Source of the DNA: Curtobacterium sp. MCSS17_007
GTDB taxonomy: Bacteria; Actinomycetota; Actinomycetes; Actinomycetales; Microbacteriaceae
Length of the DNA stretch: 64,000 nt
Reading direction: 5' to 3'
Assembly (NCBI RefSeq): GCF_003234175.2
Contig: NZ_CP126257.1
Coordinates: 1,054,001-1,118,000 of the forward strand
Both the position numbers and the translations under genes were made by a program. Positions 43,848 through 53,948 of this stretch are shown piece by piece; within the stretch, counting starts at the first letter, position 1; each line of letters starts with the position of its first letter. A model generated the notes under the pieces. That model was not told the DNA's origin, did not search any database, and worked only from the letters and a program-made list of their open reading frames with translations.

Positions 43848-45524
43848 ATGCCCACCCAGATCTCCACACCGCAGCCGCTCGAACCCGGCACCCTCCGCGT
43901 CATCCCCGTCGGGGGCCTCGGCGAGATCGGTCGCAACATGACCGTCTACGAGTTCGACGGCAAGCTGCTGATCGTCGACGCCGGTGTGCTCTTCCCCGAG
44001 GAGCACCAGCCGGGCGTCGACCTCATCCTCCCCGACTTCGGGCCGATCCGTGACCGTCTCGACGACGTCCTCGGCGTCGTGCTCACGCACGGACACGAGG
44101 ATCACATCGGCGCCGTGCCGTACCTGCTCAAGCTCAAGGCCGACATCCCCCTGATCGGCTCCACGCTGACCCTCGCGCTCGTCGAGGCGAAGCTGAAGGA
44201 GCACCGGATCAAGCCCTACACGCTCGTCGTGCAGGAGGACCAGACCGAGCAGCTCGGCCCGTTCCACCTCGAGTTCGTGGCCGTGAACCACTCGATCCCG
44301 GACGCCCTCGCCGTCGCGATCACCACCCCGGCCGGCCGCGTGCTGCACACGGGTGACTTCAAGATGGACCAGCTCCCGCTGGACGACCGCATCACCGACC
44401 TCCGCGCCTTCGCCCGACTCGGCGAGCAGGGCGTCGACCTGTTCCTGCCGGACTCGACGAACGCCGACGTCCCCGGGTTCACCGCGCCCGAGCGCGACAT
44501 CGGACCGGTGCTCGAGAACGTCATCTCGCGCGCCCGCAAGAAGGTCGTCGTCGCGAGCTTCTCGTCGCACGTGCACCGCGTGCAGCAGGTCCTCGACGCC
44601 GCAGCCGCGACCAACCGCAAGGTCGCGTTCATGGGCCGGTCGATGATCCGCAACATGAACATCGCCGCCGAGCTCGGCTACCTGCGGGTGCCGGACGACG
44701 TCCTCATCGACACGAAGAAGGCGAAGAACGTCCCGGACGACCAGATCGTCTACATGTCGACGGGGTCGCAGGGCGAGCCGATGGCCGTCCTCGCGCGCAT
44801 GGCGAACCTCGAGCACCAGATCGAGATCGGCGAGGGCGACACCGTCATCCTCGCCTCGTCGCTGATCCCGGGCAACGAGAACGCCGTCTACCGGGTCATC
44901 GACGGCCTGACGAAGCTCGGCGCCAAGGTCGTGCACAAGGGCAACGCCAAGGTGCACGTCTCCGGACACGCGAGCGCCGGCGAGCTGCTCTACTGCTACA
45001 ACATCCTGCGTCCCCGGAACGTGCTGCCCGTGCACGGTGAGCACCGTCACCTGTACGCCAACGCCGACCTGGCGATCCAGACCGGCGTCCCGCCGCGCAA
45101 CGTGATCCTCGGGCAGGACGGGATCGTCGTCGACCTCAAGGACGGCGTGGCCAGCGTCGCCGGCCAGCTCGACATCGGCTACGTCTACGTCGACGGCTCG
45201 ACCGTGGGTGAGATCACCGACGCCGACCTCAAGGACCGCCGTGTCCTGGCAGAGGAGGGCTTCATCTCGATCTTCTGCGCCGTCGACTTCACCACCGGTC
45301 AGTGCGTGGTCGGGCCGGAGATCCAGTCGCGCGGCTTCGCCGAGGACGACTCCGTCTTCGACGACGTCCGCCCGCAGATCGCCAAGGCGATCGCCGAAGC
45401 CGCGGCGAACGGCACCCGCGACGCGCACGCCTTCAGCCAGGTCGTCCGACGGACCGTCGGCCGTTGGGTGAACACCAAGCACCGTCGTCGTCCGATGATC
45501 GTCCCGGTGGTCATCGAGGCGTAG
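43848..45524 (+). CDS. rnj: Ribonuclease J
   Basis: 558 aa. A metallo-beta-lactamase/beta-CASP nuclease: the metal site LTHGHEDHIGAVPYLL (HxHxDH, near 80-86), further His in VNHSIPDALA and HTGDFKMD, and the beta-CASP part with VSGHASAGEL and HGEHRHLYANADLA (in part). It has 5'-3' exo- and endonuclease activity on mRNA and rRNA precursors and works with PNPase, encoded 11 kb upstream. A perfect 26-bp inverted repeat follows 16 bp after the stop. Confidence 0.96.
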   Translation: MPTQISTPQPLEPGTLRVIPVGGLGEIGRNMTVYEFDGKLLIVDAGVLFPEEHQPGVDLILPDFGPIRDRLDDVLGVVLTHGHEDHIGAVPYLLKLKADIPLIGSTLTLALVEAKLKEHRIKPYTLVVQEDQTEQLGPFHLEFVAVNHSIPDALAVAITTPAGRVLHTGDFKMDQLPLDDRITDLRAFARLGEQGVDLFLPDSTNADVPGFTAPERDIGPVLENVISRARKKVVVASFSSHVHRVQQVLDAAAATNRKVAFMGRSMIRNMNIAAELGYLRVPDDVLIDTKKAKNVPDDQIVYMSTGSQGEPMAVLARMANLEHQIEIGEGDTVILASSLIPGNENAVYRVIDGLTKLGAKVVHKGNAKVHVSGHASAGELLYCYNILRPRNVLPVHGEHRHLYANADLAIQTGVPPRNVILGQDGIVVDLKDGVASVAGQLDIGYVYVDGSTVGEITDADLKDRRVLAEEGFISIFCAVDFTTGQCVVGPEIQSRGFAEDDSVFDDVRPQIAKAIAEAAANGTRDAHAFSQVVRRTVGRWVNTKHRRRPMIVPVVIEA

Positions 45525-45540
45525 GCACCCGCACGGCAAC

Positions 45541-45595
45541 CGGCCGGGAGGCACGGCGAGCGTTCCCCGGGAACGCTCGCCGTGCCTCCCGGCCG
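45541..45595 (+). repeat. GGGAGGC-type inverted repeat, copy 8 (perfect 26-bp arms, loop CCG)
   Basis: The arm 45541-45566 (starting CGGCCGGGAGGCACGGCGAG) is the exact reverse complement of 45570-45595. The most stable palindrome in the window. Placed 16 bp after the rnj stop, it probably ends the dapA-rnj transcript. Confidence 0.88.
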
Positions 45596-45713
45596 TTCCC
45601 GCCACGTGGTGACATCGTGATCACAGGGGCCCGTCCCGCGGGTCCGCCAGGATCGGCCGGGCGGCCACCCTGCGTCATCCCTCAGGCTGATGCTCGCTCG
45701 GTATGTCAGTCAA

Positions 45714-45719
45714 TACCGT
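45714..45719 (+). promoter_or_regulatory. Candidate -10 (TACCGT) for leaderless efflux operon
   Basis: TACCGT ends six bases before GTG 45726, which favours this start over the longer ATG at 45690. Confidence 0.4.
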
Positions 45720-45725
45720 CCGAGG

Positions 45726-46739
45726 GTGACCGTCCTGCGTCGCTGGGTGTGGCCCGGCCTGAAGTTCCTCGTGTTCGCCGCCATCGCGGTGTCCCTCGTC
45801 CGCCTCGCCTTCTTCGCGGCGCAGCCCGACGAGGCCGAGACGCTGCCGACGGCGCAGCTCGAGGACCCGACCGTCACCGTGGAGACGGGCGACGTCGTCA
45901 ACGACGTCGAGGCGACCGGGACGATCGAGTCCGTCGCCTCGACGCCGGTGCGGTCGACCGCCGAGGGCACGGTGAACAAGGTGTTCGTGACGAACGGCAC
46001 GCACGTCGAGCAGGGCGCGCCGATCATCGACCTGCGGGTCGAGACACCGGCGACGGGGACGACCGAGGACGGTGAGCCGCTCCCCGCGGTCGTGACGTTC
46101 GCGACCGTCGTCGCGTCGTCGTCGGGCACGGTCTCCGGCCTCGACCTGGTGGCGAAGCAGCCCGTCGCGATCGGGGACACCGTCGCGCGCGTCGCTCCCG
46201 AGGCGTACCGCGTCACCGCCACGCTCAAGGCCGCGCAGCTCTACCGGTTGACCTCGCGTCCGTCGGAGGCGACCGTGACGATCACGGACGGACCGGCGCC
46301 GTTCACCTGCACGAACCTGTCGCTCAGCTCCGCCTCCGCCGCCGCTCCCGACAACGCCTCGTCGGCAGCGTCCGAGGGCGCGGAGGACGGCTCGGCGTCG
46401 GGCGGCGGCTCGACGCAACTGCGCTGCGACGTCCCCGGGGACGTCACGGTCTTCCCCGGGCTCGAGGTCACGGTCGCCGTCTCGGCCGGCTCGGCCCAGG
46501 GCGTGCTCACCCTGCCGACCACCGCGGTGCAGGGAACCGCACAGCGCGGCGTCGTCACCGTCGTCGACGCCGAGGGGAAGCGCTCCGAGCGCCAGGTCAC
46601 CCTCGGCCTGAACGACGGCGAGCGCGTCGAGGTGAAAGACGGACTGACCGAGGGCGACACCGTCCTGCAGTTCGTCCCAGGCAAGGAGGCGCAGCCCGAC
46701 GACGAGTCCGCCGAGGACGGCACGGTGGTGGGCGGATGA
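45726..46739 (+). CDS. Membrane fusion protein of a MacAB-like efflux system
   Basis: 337 aa from GTG 45726 (VTVLRRWVWPGLKFLVF); ATG 45690 is a longer alternative. One N-terminal membrane anchor (residues ~8-27), then a periplasmic-adaptor-like lipoyl/barrel-sandwich region (VTVETGDVVNDVEATGTIESVASTPVRS, in part; APIIDLRV) and a beta-barrel (LPTTAVQGTAQRGVVTVVDAEGKR, in part). A Ser/Ala-rich insert lies near residues 200-235. It couples an extracellular-facing substrate path to the transporter. It overlaps the ATPase gene by four bases (ATGA). Confidence 0.85.
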   Translation: MTVLRRWVWPGLKFLVFAAIAVSLVRLAFFAAQPDEAETLPTAQLEDPTVTVETGDVVNDVEATGTIESVASTPVRSTAEGTVNKVFVTNGTHVEQGAPIIDLRVETPATGTTEDGEPLPAVVTFATVVASSSGTVSGLDLVAKQPVAIGDTVARVAPEAYRVTATLKAAQLYRLTSRPSEATVTITDGPAPFTCTNLSLSSASAAAPDNASSAASEGAEDGSASGGGSTQLRCDVPGDVTVFPGLEVTVAVSAGSAQGVLTLPTTAVQGTAQRGVVTVVDAEGKRSERQVTLGLNDGERVEVKDGLTEGDTVLQFVPGKEAQPDDESAEDGTVVGG

Positions 46740-47446
46740 GCTTCGTGCGCGTCCGCGACCTGCGGAAGTCCGTCGCCCTGCCGGACGGTTCGACACTCGA
46801 GATCCTCCGCGGGGTCGACCTCGACGTCGAGGCGGACAGCCGTGTCGCGATCGTCGGCCGCTCGGGATCGGGCAAGTCGACGCTCCTCAACGTCCTCGGT
46901 CTCCTCGACACCCCGACCGAGGGACTGCACGAGTTCGACGGGCAGGACCTCGGCCGAGCCGGGTCCGTCCGCCGCGACCGCGTCCGCGGCGCCGACGTCG
47001 GGTTCGTGTTCCAGCAGTTCAACCTGCTCCAGGGCCGGACCGCCCTCGAGAACGTCGAGGTCCCCCTGCTCTACGCGACCGGCCGGGCGTTCTGGTCGCG
47101 GCGTCGGCTCGCCCTCGAGATGCTCGACCGTGTGGGGTTGGCCGACCGGGCCGACACCCAGCCGCACCGGCTCTCCGGCGGCGAGCAGCAGCGGGTCGCC
47201 ATCGCCCGGGCGCTCGTCCGCTCGCCGCGGCTCATCCTGGCCGACGAGCCGACCGGGGCGCTCGACGTCGACACCGGTCGGGTCGTCATGGAGCTGCTCG
47301 AGACCGTCGCGGCCGAGTCCGGCGCCGCGCTCGTCACCATCACGCACGACGCAGCCGTCGCCGCACGTGCGGACGTCGTGCACCGCATCGACCACGGACT
47401 CGTCGTCGACGGCGCTGATGTCGTGACCGGGGTGGTGGCGGCGTGA
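46736..47446 (+). CDS. ABC transporter ATP-binding protein, MacB/LolD type
   Basis: 236 aa. Walker A IVGRSGSGKSTLLNVLGLLD (near residue 38), Q-loop VFQQFNLLQGRTALENVEVPL, signature LSGGEQQRVAIARAL, and Walker B LILADEPTGALD, the pattern of the MacB/LolD subfamily that drives FtsX-like permeases. It energises the permease encoded by the next gene, whose start overlaps its stop by four bases. Confidence 0.93.
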   Translation: MSFVRVRDLRKSVALPDGSTLEILRGVDLDVEADSRVAIVGRSGSGKSTLLNVLGLLDTPTEGLHEFDGQDLGRAGSVRRDRVRGADVGFVFQQFNLLQGRTALENVEVPLLYATGRAFWSRRRLALEMLDRVGLADRADTQPHRLSGGEQQRVAIARALVRSPRLILADEPTGALDVDTGRVVMELLETVAAESGAALVTITHDAAVAARADVVHRIDHGLVVDGADVVTGVVAA

Positions 47447-48690
47447 ACCGGCTGCTCACCACGGTCGTCGGGACCGTCGTCGAGTCGTGGCAGGAACTCC
47501 GGGTGCACCGGGGACGCGTCGTGCTCAGCCTGGTCGGCGTGACCATCGCGGTCGCGTCGCTCGCGGTCGTCGTCGGCTTCGGGACGCTCGCGGAACGGGT
47601 GACGGCGGCGTTCAACGAGCAGTACGGCGGCCGACCGGCGACGTACCAGGTCACCGGGTCCTCCTCCGCTGGTGGTGACGGCAGCGGAGCAGCAGCGGCC
47701 GCGGACGCCGATGCCCTCGACCGGGAGCTCCGCGCCGGGGCCGAGCGCTACCGCGTCCGCTTCGCCACCGAGGCCTCCTTCACCCAGCGCCCGGTGCAGT
47801 TCCCGGACGGGGTCACCCTGGCGCAGGGCGTCACCGTCGACCCCGCGTACGCCGAGATGCACCGTGTTCGGATCGACGACGGCTCGTGGTTCACCGAGGA
47901 CGACCGGGACCGCCTCGCGCCCGCGCTCGTCGTCAACCAGGCGTTCCTGGACCGCCTGGGCAGCCCGGACGTCGCCACGCACCCGGTCGTGCGCCTGCCG
48001 GGGAACCCCGACGTGACCGCCGTCGTGATCGGCCGGTACGCGTCGTCGGAGTACGACACCGAGCCGATGTTCTACCAGCTCGCCGACTCCGTCGCGACGG
48101 CGAACGCCGTGGCCTCGCCCGATGACGGGTCGCAGCGGCTCTTCGAGGTCTGGGTGCCCGAGCACGACGGGAAGGCGGTGGCGCAGCGGATCGCCTCGGA
48201 CGCGGAGCGGGCCCTCGGCCCCGGGTGGACCGTCGACGCGACGCGCTCCGACGCGGCCGGCTCGGTCGACGGCGACCCACTCGGAGCGCTGCGCTGGGTG
48301 ATCGCAGGGGTCGCGGTCCTGGTCCTCGTGCTCGGCGGCCTCGGGCTGCTCAACGTGTCGCTCGTGAGCGTCCGCCAGCGCATCCGTGAGATCGGCATCC
48401 GTCGCGGCGTGGGTGCGACCGCCGGACGGATCTTCGTGGCCGTGCTGCTCGAGAACGTGCTCGGGACGCTCGTCGCCGGTGCCGTCGGGGTGATGGTCGG
48501 CGCGGCGGTGCTCGGCAACGGCACGGTCCGCGGGCTGATCACGAACGGGGTCGACGTCGGGGGAGCGCCCTTCCCTGTGGAGGCTGCGCTGATCGGGGTC
48601 GGCTCGGCGCTGCTCGTCGGGGCGCTCGCCGGGTTCCTGCCGGCGATCGTGGCGGTGCGGGTGAAGGTCATCGACGCGATCCGGTACTGA
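47443..48690 (+). CDS. ABC transporter permease, FtsX/MacB type
   Basis: 415 aa from GTG 47443. Layout: one N-terminal transmembrane helix ([21 protein letters not shown]), a ~230-residue extracytoplasmic MacB-like domain, then three helices near residues 285-310, 335-365 and 380-405, with the FtsX motif [16 protein letters not shown] between them. Together with the adaptor and ATPase it forms a complete three-gene export unit. MacAB homologues export peptides, antibiotics or signalling molecules; the substrate here is unknown. A lone permease gene supports a homodimer. Confidence 0.9.
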   Translation: MNRLLTTVVGTVVESWQELRVHRGRVVLSLVGVTIAVASLAVVVGFGTLAERVTAAFNEQYGGRPATYQVTGSSSAGGDGSGAAAAADADALDRELRAGAERYRVRFATEASFTQRPVQFPDGVTLAQGVTVDPAYAEMHRVRIDDGSWFTEDDRDRLAPALVVNQAFLDRLGSPDVATHPVVRLPGNPDVTAVVIGRYASSEYDTEPMFYQLADSVATANAVASPDDGSQRLFEVWVPEHDGKAVAQRIASDAERALGPGWTVDATRSDAAGSVDGDPLGALRWVIAGVAVLVLVLGGLGLLNVSLVSVRQRIREIGIRRGVGATAGRIFVAVLLENVLGTLVAGAVGVMVGAAVLGNGTVRGLITNGVDVGGAPFPVEAALIGVGSALLVGALAGFLPAIVAVRVKVIDAIRY

Positions 48691-48745
48691 GCGCGTGGGG
48701 CGTCCGGCCGCGGCGGGGCATCCACGGAATGTCCCGAGCGGGGAT

Positions 48746-48751
48746 TAGGCT
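48746..48751 (+). promoter_or_regulatory. Candidate -10 (TAGGCT) for leaderless ftsK mRNA
   Basis: TAGGCT ends seven bases before the ATG at 48759, supporting that start over the upstream in-frame ATG at 48729. Confidence 0.45.
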
Positions 48752-48758
48752 CCGTCGC

Positions 48759-51758
48759 ATGGCCGGAGGCACCAAGTCGACCACGCGCTCGCGCGCGTCC
48801 ACGTCGTCCCGCGGGAGCGGGTCGCGCGGGACGACGCGTACCCAGGCCACGACGAAGAAGCTGCCGCAGGCCGCACCGACGCCGGTGTTCCGCGAGCAGA
48901 ACCCCGTCGTGACCGCGTGGCTCGCGATGGCGCACGGCGTCGGGGCGCTCTTCCGGCTGCTCGGCAAGGAAACCCTGGCGAAGGACGAACGGCGCGACGG
49001 TTTCCCGTTCCTGCTCTTCGTGCTCGCGCTCGCGGGCGGCGTGGTCGAGTGGCTCAACCCCACGAACCCGGTGTCCGTCACGCTCGACGCCTACACGTTC
49101 GGCGGCCTGTTCGGGCGGCTGGCGGTCGCGCTGCCCGTCATCATGATCGTGTTCGCCGGCTGGCTCTTCCGGCACCCCGCATCGGTGCACGACAACACCC
49201 GGATCGGGATCGGCCTCGGACTGATGCTCGTGTCCATCGCATCGCTCTGCCACGTGTTCGGCGGACAGCCGAGCGCCTCGGACGGCATGGTCGCCCTGGC
49301 CGCCGCGGGCGGTGTCCTCGGCTGGGTCGTGATCAGCTGGCTCGTCGCCGTCGCGACGGTGTGGGTCGCCGTGCCGGTCGCGGTCGTGCTGCTCGTGCTC
49401 TCGCTCTTCATCATCACGAAGACCCCGCCGAACAAGACCGGTCGTCGCCTGCACGAGCTGTACGCGTACCTGTTCGGTGCACCGGCTCCCGCTGCCGAGG
49501 ACGACGTCGCCGCCGAGGCGGACGCCGCGCCGGCCGCACCGCGAGCGCGCACGACGAAGCGCCGCACGAAGGACCAGACCGACTTCCCGCTCTTCGAGGA
49601 CCTCGGGTTCGAGGACGAGCAGGGCACCGACGGCGGTGACGACTCTGCGAGCACCGTCCCCTGGTGGCGACGGAACAAGTCCGGACGAGAAGAAGACCCG
49701 GCGTACGACAGCCCCGTGCTGCCCGCGTCGGCGCCCCAGACGGCTCCGGGCGCTCCCGCAGCGAACCCGAACGCCGGCGCAGCCGCCGGGCTCGTGGACC
49801 ACACACCCGCCGTGCCGGCCTCGGTCAACCTCAACGACTCGGTCGAGCACGACGACGTGCACGGCGAGCAGCAGGTCGAGCAGGACCTCGCCGTGGCCGA
49901 GCAGGCCCTCCGCGACTTCGGCACCCCGGTGCCGGAGCAGCCCGCGGCCGTCGCTCGTCCCGACGCCGGGGTGTCGCCGGTCGTGTCGCCGACGACGCCC
50001 GAGCCCGAGGCGTCCGACGACGGCTTGCCCGCCGCGACCGCCGCCGACGAGGACCCGGCCGCCCCGTACCGCCTGCCTGCGGCGACCACGCTCAGCGCCG
50101 GCACCCCTTCCGTCGCTCGCAGCCAGGCGAACGACGACATCGTCGCGGCGATCACCGGCGTGCTCACCGAGTTCAAGGTGGACGCGAAGGTCACGGGCTT
50201 CTCGCGCGGGCCGACGGTCACGCGCTACGAGATCGAGCTCGGTCCGGGCGTCAAGGTCGAGCGCGTCACGGCGCTGTCGAAGAACCTGTCGTACGCGGTC
50301 GCGTCGAACGAGGTCCGGATCCTCTCGCCGATCCCGGGCAAGAGCGCCATCGGCGTCGAGATCCCGAACACGGACCGCGAGATCGTCTCGCTCGGCGACG
50401 TCCTGCGCTCCGGCGCGGCCACGAAGTCGAAGCACCCGATGACCATCGGCGTCGGCAAGGACGTCGAGGGCGGCTTCGTCGTCGCGAACCTCGCGAAGAT
50501 GCCGCACCTGCTCGTCGCGGGCTCCACGGGCTCCGGCAAGTCGGTGTTCATCAACTCGATGATCACCTCGCTGCTCATGCGCGCGAAGCCGTCCGAGGTC
50601 CGGATGGTCCTCGTCGACCCGAAGCGTGTCGAGCTGTCGATCTACGCGGGCGTGCCGCACCTCATCACCCCCATCATCACGAACCCGAAGAAGGCAGCCG
50701 AGGCGCTGCAGTGGGTCGTGAAGGAGATGGACATGCGGTACGACGACCTGGCGTCCTTCGGGTTCCGCCACGTCGACGACTTCAACAAGGCCGTCCAGAA
50801 CGACGAGATCGTGCTGCCGGCCGGCAGCGAGCGGAAGCTCAAGCCGTACCCGTACCTGCTGGTCGTCGTGGACGAGCTCGCGGACCTCATGCTCGTCGCC
50901 CCGCGCGACGTCGAGGAGTCGATCGTCCGCATCACCCAGCTCGCCCGCGCCGCCGGTATCCACCTGGTGCTCGCCACACAGCGCCCCTCGGTCGACGTCA
51001 TCACCGGTCTGATCAAGGCGAACGTCCCGTCCCGCGTGGCCTTCGCGGTCACGAGCGTCACGGACTCCCGCGTCATCCTCGACCAGCCGGGCGCCGACAA
51101 GCTCATCGGCCAGGGCGACGGGCTCTTCCTGCCGATGGGGTCGTCGAAGGCCGTCCGCGTGCAGGGCGCATGGGTGCAGGAGAGCGAGGTCGCCGAGGTC
51201 GTCGCGCACGTCACCCGCCAGGCCCGCCCGGAGTACCGCCAGGACGTCCAGGCCGTGGTCGAGCGCAAGGAGATCGACGCGGACATCGGCGACGACCTCG
51301 AGCTGCTGCTCGCGGCCGTCGAGCAGGTCGTGTCGACGCAGTTCGGCTCGACGTCCATGCTGCAGCGCAAGCTCCGTGTCGGCTTCGCGAAGGCCGGACG
51401 CCTGATGGACCTCATGGAGTCCCGCGACATCGTCGGCCCGTCCGAGGGCTCGAAGGCCCGCGACGTGCTCGTCACGCCCGACCAGCTGCCCGGCGTGCTC
51501 GCGAAGCTCCGGGGTGAGGAGCCGCCGGCGGTTGCCGCGCCGGGTGGTCCGGCACCGGCAGGACCGGCAGGACCGGCCCAGCCCGGAGGCGCGGTGCCGG
51601 CCGACGGGGCCGGCGCCGGCTCGCCGACGGGCGCCCCGGGCGGCGGGGACGACGACCGGTACGGCTCGGACCCGGTGGCGGACATGACCCGCGGGTACCC
51701 TGAGGTCGAGGACGACGGACCGGACGAGGACGCGTGGGGACTGACGGGCAGGGAGTGA
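48759..51758 (+). CDS. ftsK: DNA translocase FtsK
   Basis: 999 aa from ATG 48759 ([11 protein letters not shown]). About four transmembrane helices lie at residues ~85-215, then a long acidic/Pro/Ala linker to ~440. The motor follows: alpha-domain, Walker [16 protein letters not shown] (near 588) and Walker [15 protein letters not shown] (near 702), [13 protein letters not shown], and the DNA-reading gamma winged helix near the C-terminus ([24 protein letters not shown], in part). An extra ~80-residue Pro/Gly then acidic tail follows gamma. FtsK pumps the chromosome terminus through the septum and activates dimer resolution. It overlaps pgsA by four bases. Confidence 0.96.
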   Translation: MAGGTKSTTRSRASTSSRGSGSRGTTRTQATTKKLPQAAPTPVFREQNPVVTAWLAMAHGVGALFRLLGKETLAKDERRDGFPFLLFVLALAGGVVEWLNPTNPVSVTLDAYTFGGLFGRLAVALPVIMIVFAGWLFRHPASVHDNTRIGIGLGLMLVSIASLCHVFGGQPSASDGMVALAAAGGVLGWVVISWLVAVATVWVAVPVAVVLLVLSLFIITKTPPNKTGRRLHELYAYLFGAPAPAAEDDVAAEADAAPAAPRARTTKRRTKDQTDFPLFEDLGFEDEQGTDGGDDSASTVPWWRRNKSGREEDPAYDSPVLPASAPQTAPGAPAANPNAGAAAGLVDHTPAVPASVNLNDSVEHDDVHGEQQVEQDLAVAEQALRDFGTPVPEQPAAVARPDAGVSPVVSPTTPEPEASDDGLPAATAADEDPAAPYRLPAATTLSAGTPSVARSQANDDIVAAITGVLTEFKVDAKVTGFSRGPTVTRYEIELGPGVKVERVTALSKNLSYAVASNEVRILSPIPGKSAIGVEIPNTDREIVSLGDVLRSGAATKSKHPMTIGVGKDVEGGFVVANLAKMPHLLVAGSTGSGKSVFINSMITSLLMRAKPSEVRMVLVDPKRVELSIYAGVPHLITPIITNPKKAAEALQWVVKEMDMRYDDLASFGFRHVDDFNKAVQNDEIVLPAGSERKLKPYPYLLVVVDELADLMLVAPRDVEESIVRITQLARAAGIHLVLATQRPSVDVITGLIKANVPSRVAFAVTSVTDSRVILDQPGADKLIGQGDGLFLPMGSSKAVRVQGAWVQESEVAEVVAHVTRQARPEYRQDVQAVVERKEIDADIGDDLELLLAAVEQVVSTQFGSTSMLQRKLRVGFAKAGRLMDLMESRDIVGPSEGSKARDVLVTPDQLPGVLAKLRGEEPPAVAAPGGPAPAGPAGPAQPGGAVPADGAGAGSPTGAPGGGDDDRYGSDPVADMTRGYPEVEDDGPDEDAWGLTGRE

Positions 51759-52399
51759 GCGACATGACCGGCTCGGAGACCACACACGGAGCCCGGTTCC
51801 CCTGGCGCGGACGACTGCTCCGCAAGGGGGACGGCCCGGCATCGACCGCCAACGTCGCCAACATCATCACCGTGGTGCGCATCCTCATGGCGCCGCTGTT
51901 CTTCGTGATGCTGCTGGCCGACGGCGGGCAGGACACGTCGCTGCGCGTGTGGGCGGCAGTCGTCTTCGTGGTGGCCATCGTCACCGACAGCGCCGACGGC
52001 ATCATCGCCCGACGGCAGAACCTGGTCACCGACTTCGGGAAGCTCGTCGACCCGATCGCGGACAAGGTGCTCATCGGTGGCGCCCTCGTCGCGCTCTCGA
52101 TCCTGGGCGAACTGCCCTGGATCGTCACGGTCCTCATCATGGTGCGCGAGATCGGCATCACCGTGTTCCGCTTCGCGGTGCTGTCGGACCGGGTGATCCC
52201 GGCGAGCCGCGGCGGCAAGGTCAAGACCGTGCTGCAGGCCGTCGCGATCACGCTCGCGCTGTTCCCGTGGTGGGACGTCGTCGGTGACCTCGCGCACTGG
52301 GTGAACGGCATCCTCATGACCGCGGCGCTGGCTGCGACCGTGCTCAGCGGCGCCGACTACCTCTGGCAGGCATGGAAGCACAACCGCACCAGAGCGTGA
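51755..52399 (+). CDS. pgsA: CDP-diacylglycerol--glycerol-3-phosphate 3-phosphatidyltransferase
   Basis: 214 aa from GTG 51755 in a GTGA overlap with ftsK; ATG 51764 is an alternative. The CDP-alcohol phosphotransferase signature is read as [12 protein letters not shown] then [13 protein letters not shown] (DGxxARx8Gx3Dx3D). Several transmembrane helices. It makes phosphatidylglycerol phosphate, precursor of phosphatidylglycerol and cardiolipin. The longer N-terminal tail before [12 protein letters not shown] is charged. Its stop overlaps the cinA-like start by four bases. Confidence 0.93.
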   Translation: MSDMTGSETTHGARFPWRGRLLRKGDGPASTANVANIITVVRILMAPLFFVMLLADGGQDTSLRVWAAVVFVVAIVTDSADGIIARRQNLVTDFGKLVDPIADKVLIGGALVALSILGELPWIVTVLIMVREIGITVFRFAVLSDRVIPASRGGKVKTVLQAVAITLALFPWWDVVGDLAHWVNGILMTAALAATVLSGADYLWQAWKHNRTRA

Positions 52400-52938
52400 C
52401 ACAGGCCGACGGACCGAGCGGCGACGTGCCTCCCGGCGGTGGCGAGGTGGTCCCCGTCGCCCCCGGCCTCGTCGCGGAGCTGACCGCCCGTGGGGAGACG
52501 GTGGCGGTGGCGGAGTCGCTGACCGGGGGACTGGTGGTGGCGACGCTCGTCGACGTGGCGGGTGCGAGTGCCGTGGTCCGCGGCGGCGTCGTGGCCTACG
52601 CGACGCCCGTCAAGACCTCCCTGCTCGGCGTGGACCCCGAGCTGCTCGCGGCCGACGGCGCGGTCGACCCGGAGGTCGCGCGGCAGATGGCGTCCGGTGT
52701 CCGGACCGCGCTGGCGGTGGACGGCGAACCTGCGACGTGGGGGATCAGCACCACCGGCGTGGCCGGACCCGACCCGCAGGACGGCAAGCCCGTCGGCACC
52801 GTCTTCGTCGGCATCGCCTCCGCGGAACGCGTCGAGGCCGTCGAGTTGCACCTCGACGGGGACCGCGATGCAATCCGTCACGCCACCGTCTCCGAACTCC
52901 TGGCACGGATGTCGGCCAGGATCCGCGGCGGGGAATAG
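52396..52938 (+). CDS. CinA C-terminal-domain nicotinamide-nucleotide amidohydrolase
   Basis: 180 aa, containing only the amidohydrolase (PncC) domain of CinA: VAVAESLTGGLVVATLVDVAGAS, VVRGGVVAYATPVKTSLLGVD and GISTTGVAGPDPQDGKPVGTVFVG (in part). It converts nicotinamide mononucleotide to nicotinate mononucleotide in NAD recycling. The molybdopterin-binding N-terminal half of full CinA is absent, as in many actinobacteria. Translationally coupled to pgsA (GTGA). Confidence 0.92.
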   Translation: MTQADGPSGDVPPGGGEVVPVAPGLVAELTARGETVAVAESLTGGLVVATLVDVAGASAVVRGGVVAYATPVKTSLLGVDPELLAADGAVDPEVARQMASGVRTALAVDGEPATWGISTTGVAGPDPQDGKPVGTVFVGIASAERVEAVELHLDGDRDAIRHATVSELLARMSARIRGGE

Positions 52939-53092
52939 GCCCTGTTGCCACTGGGTTACATCCCACGCAATCTCCAGCAGTACGGCAGCCAGCGTGGTTA
53001 GCATGCTGCGAACGGCAACGCTACTGTTGCTGAACCCGACCACGGTCACCAGGGCCAGGCGGGCGCGGAGACGACAGAGAGGAGGAGTCCCC

Positions 53093-53401
53093 ATGGTTCT
53101 CGTTCGTCAGGAGATCGGCGATGTCCTGCGAGACTTCCGCTTGCAGAAGGGCCGGACCCTCCGTCAGGTCGCGTCCAAGGCCAGTGTGGCGCTCGGGTAC
53201 CTGAGCGAGGTGGAGCGCGGCCAGAAGGAGGCCAGCTCCGAGATCCTCGCGTCGGTGGCCGACGCCCTCGACACCCCGATCTCGACCATCATGCGCGAGG
53301 TCGGCGACCGTCTCGCGGTCGTGGAGGGACTCACCCCGGTCCCGGACACGCTGCCCGACGACCTCGTCGCCGAGTTCGACAACGACCTCGCGGTGCGCTG
53401 A
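53093..53401 (+). CDS. clgR: XRE-family regulator, ClgR-like
   Basis: 102 aa. A helix-turn-helix of the lambda-repressor type: IGDVLRDFRLQKGRTLRQVASKASVALGYLSEVERGQKEASSEILASVADAL (in part: RTLRQVASKASVALGYLSEVERGQKEAS). Length, sequence and position between pgsA/cinA and recA match ClgR, which activates Clp protease and stress genes in Streptomyces, Corynebacterium and Mycobacterium. A strong AGAGGAGGAG (53077-53086) precedes the ATG. A ClgR box was not confidently found in its promoter. Confidence 0.85.
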   Translation: MVLVRQEIGDVLRDFRLQKGRTLRQVASKASVALGYLSEVERGQKEASSEILASVADALDTPISTIMREVGDRLAVVEGLTPVPDTLPDDLVAEFDNDLAVR

Positions 53402-53414
53402 CGCACCACCACCA

Positions 53415-53450
53415 CGAACGCCCTCGCCGGTCCGCCGGCGGGGGCGTTCG
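53415..53450 (+). terminator. Terminator after clgR
   Basis: CGAACGCCC (53415-53423) and CGCCGG pair with CCGGCG and GGGCGTTCG (53442-53450) through a G-U wobble, giving a 16-bp stem with loop TCCG. It is 13 bp after the clgR stop and just upstream of the -10 of the next gene. Confidence 0.8.
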
Positions 53451-53454
53451 TCGT

Positions 53455-53460
53455 TACGCT
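53455..53460 (+). promoter_or_regulatory. Candidate -10 (TACGCT) for leaderless DUF3046 mRNA
   Basis: TACGCT ends six bases before ATG 53467, immediately after the clgR terminator. Confidence 0.5.
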
Positions 53461-53466
53461 GGTCCG

Positions 53467-53691
53467 ATGCGCGTGAGTGAGTTCTGGCGAGCGGTCGACC
53501 AGGTGTTCGGCGAGGCGTACGGCGCCGTGGTGTCCCGTGACGTCGTGCTCGAGGAGCTCGGGGGCCGCTCTGCGGCGGAGGCGCTCGACGCCGGCATCGA
53601 CGCGCGCCGTGTCTGGGAGGCGCTCTGTGACTCGCAGGACGTCCCGGTCGACAAGCGGCACGGCAAGGGCCTGGCGGAACCGCGCGACTGA
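53467..53691 (+). CDS. DUF3046 family protein
   Basis: 74 aa. MRVSEFWRAVDQVFGEAYGAVVSRDVVLEELGGRSAAEALDAG (in part) and the closing VWEALCDSQDVPVDKRHG match DUF3046, a small soluble family encoded just upstream of recA in mycobacteria and most actinobacteria. Function unknown; its constant position suggests a link to recA expression or repair. Confidence 0.85.
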   Translation: MRVSEFWRAVDQVFGEAYGAVVSRDVVLEELGGRSAAEALDAGIDARRVWEALCDSQDVPVDKRHGKGLAEPRD

Positions 53692-53700
53692 GTTCCCCGT

Positions 53701-53753
53701 CCGAAACTGTGTTCGGCGTGTTGCTCGAACGCGTGTTCGATCGGTGCTAGGTT
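53701..53753 (+). promoter_or_regulatory. recA promoter with LexA box
   Basis: TCGAACGCGTGTTCGA (53725-53740) is a perfect palindrome matching the actinobacterial LexA box TCGAAC-N4-GTTCGA. CCGAAACTGTGTTCGG (53701-53716) is a weaker second box. TAGGTT (53748-53753) is a fitting -10, with a TCGAAC -35 inside the box at 17-bp spacing, so LexA would block polymerase directly. About 195 bp of leader remain before recA. Confidence 0.88.
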
Positions 53754-53948
53754 CCTGCACAACAGCGCTGTCCAGGACCCTCCTCCACAGATCGCGCGGC
53801 CGCAGGCAGTGATGTCGGTGGCCCGCCCTAGGTTCGAGGTCATCGGGAACAGCCCGAAGCCTTGTCGCCGAGCACCAGCCCTGCACCACCGGCTGGGGTG
53901 GACGCGACAGCCTACAGGCGGCCGACACCGAGCACGAAGGAGCACCCC

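Noticed and set aside
52938..53093. ClgR operator upstream of clgR
   Set aside because: CGC/GCG-containing words are frequent at this GC content and no site matched a ClgR consensus convincingly.
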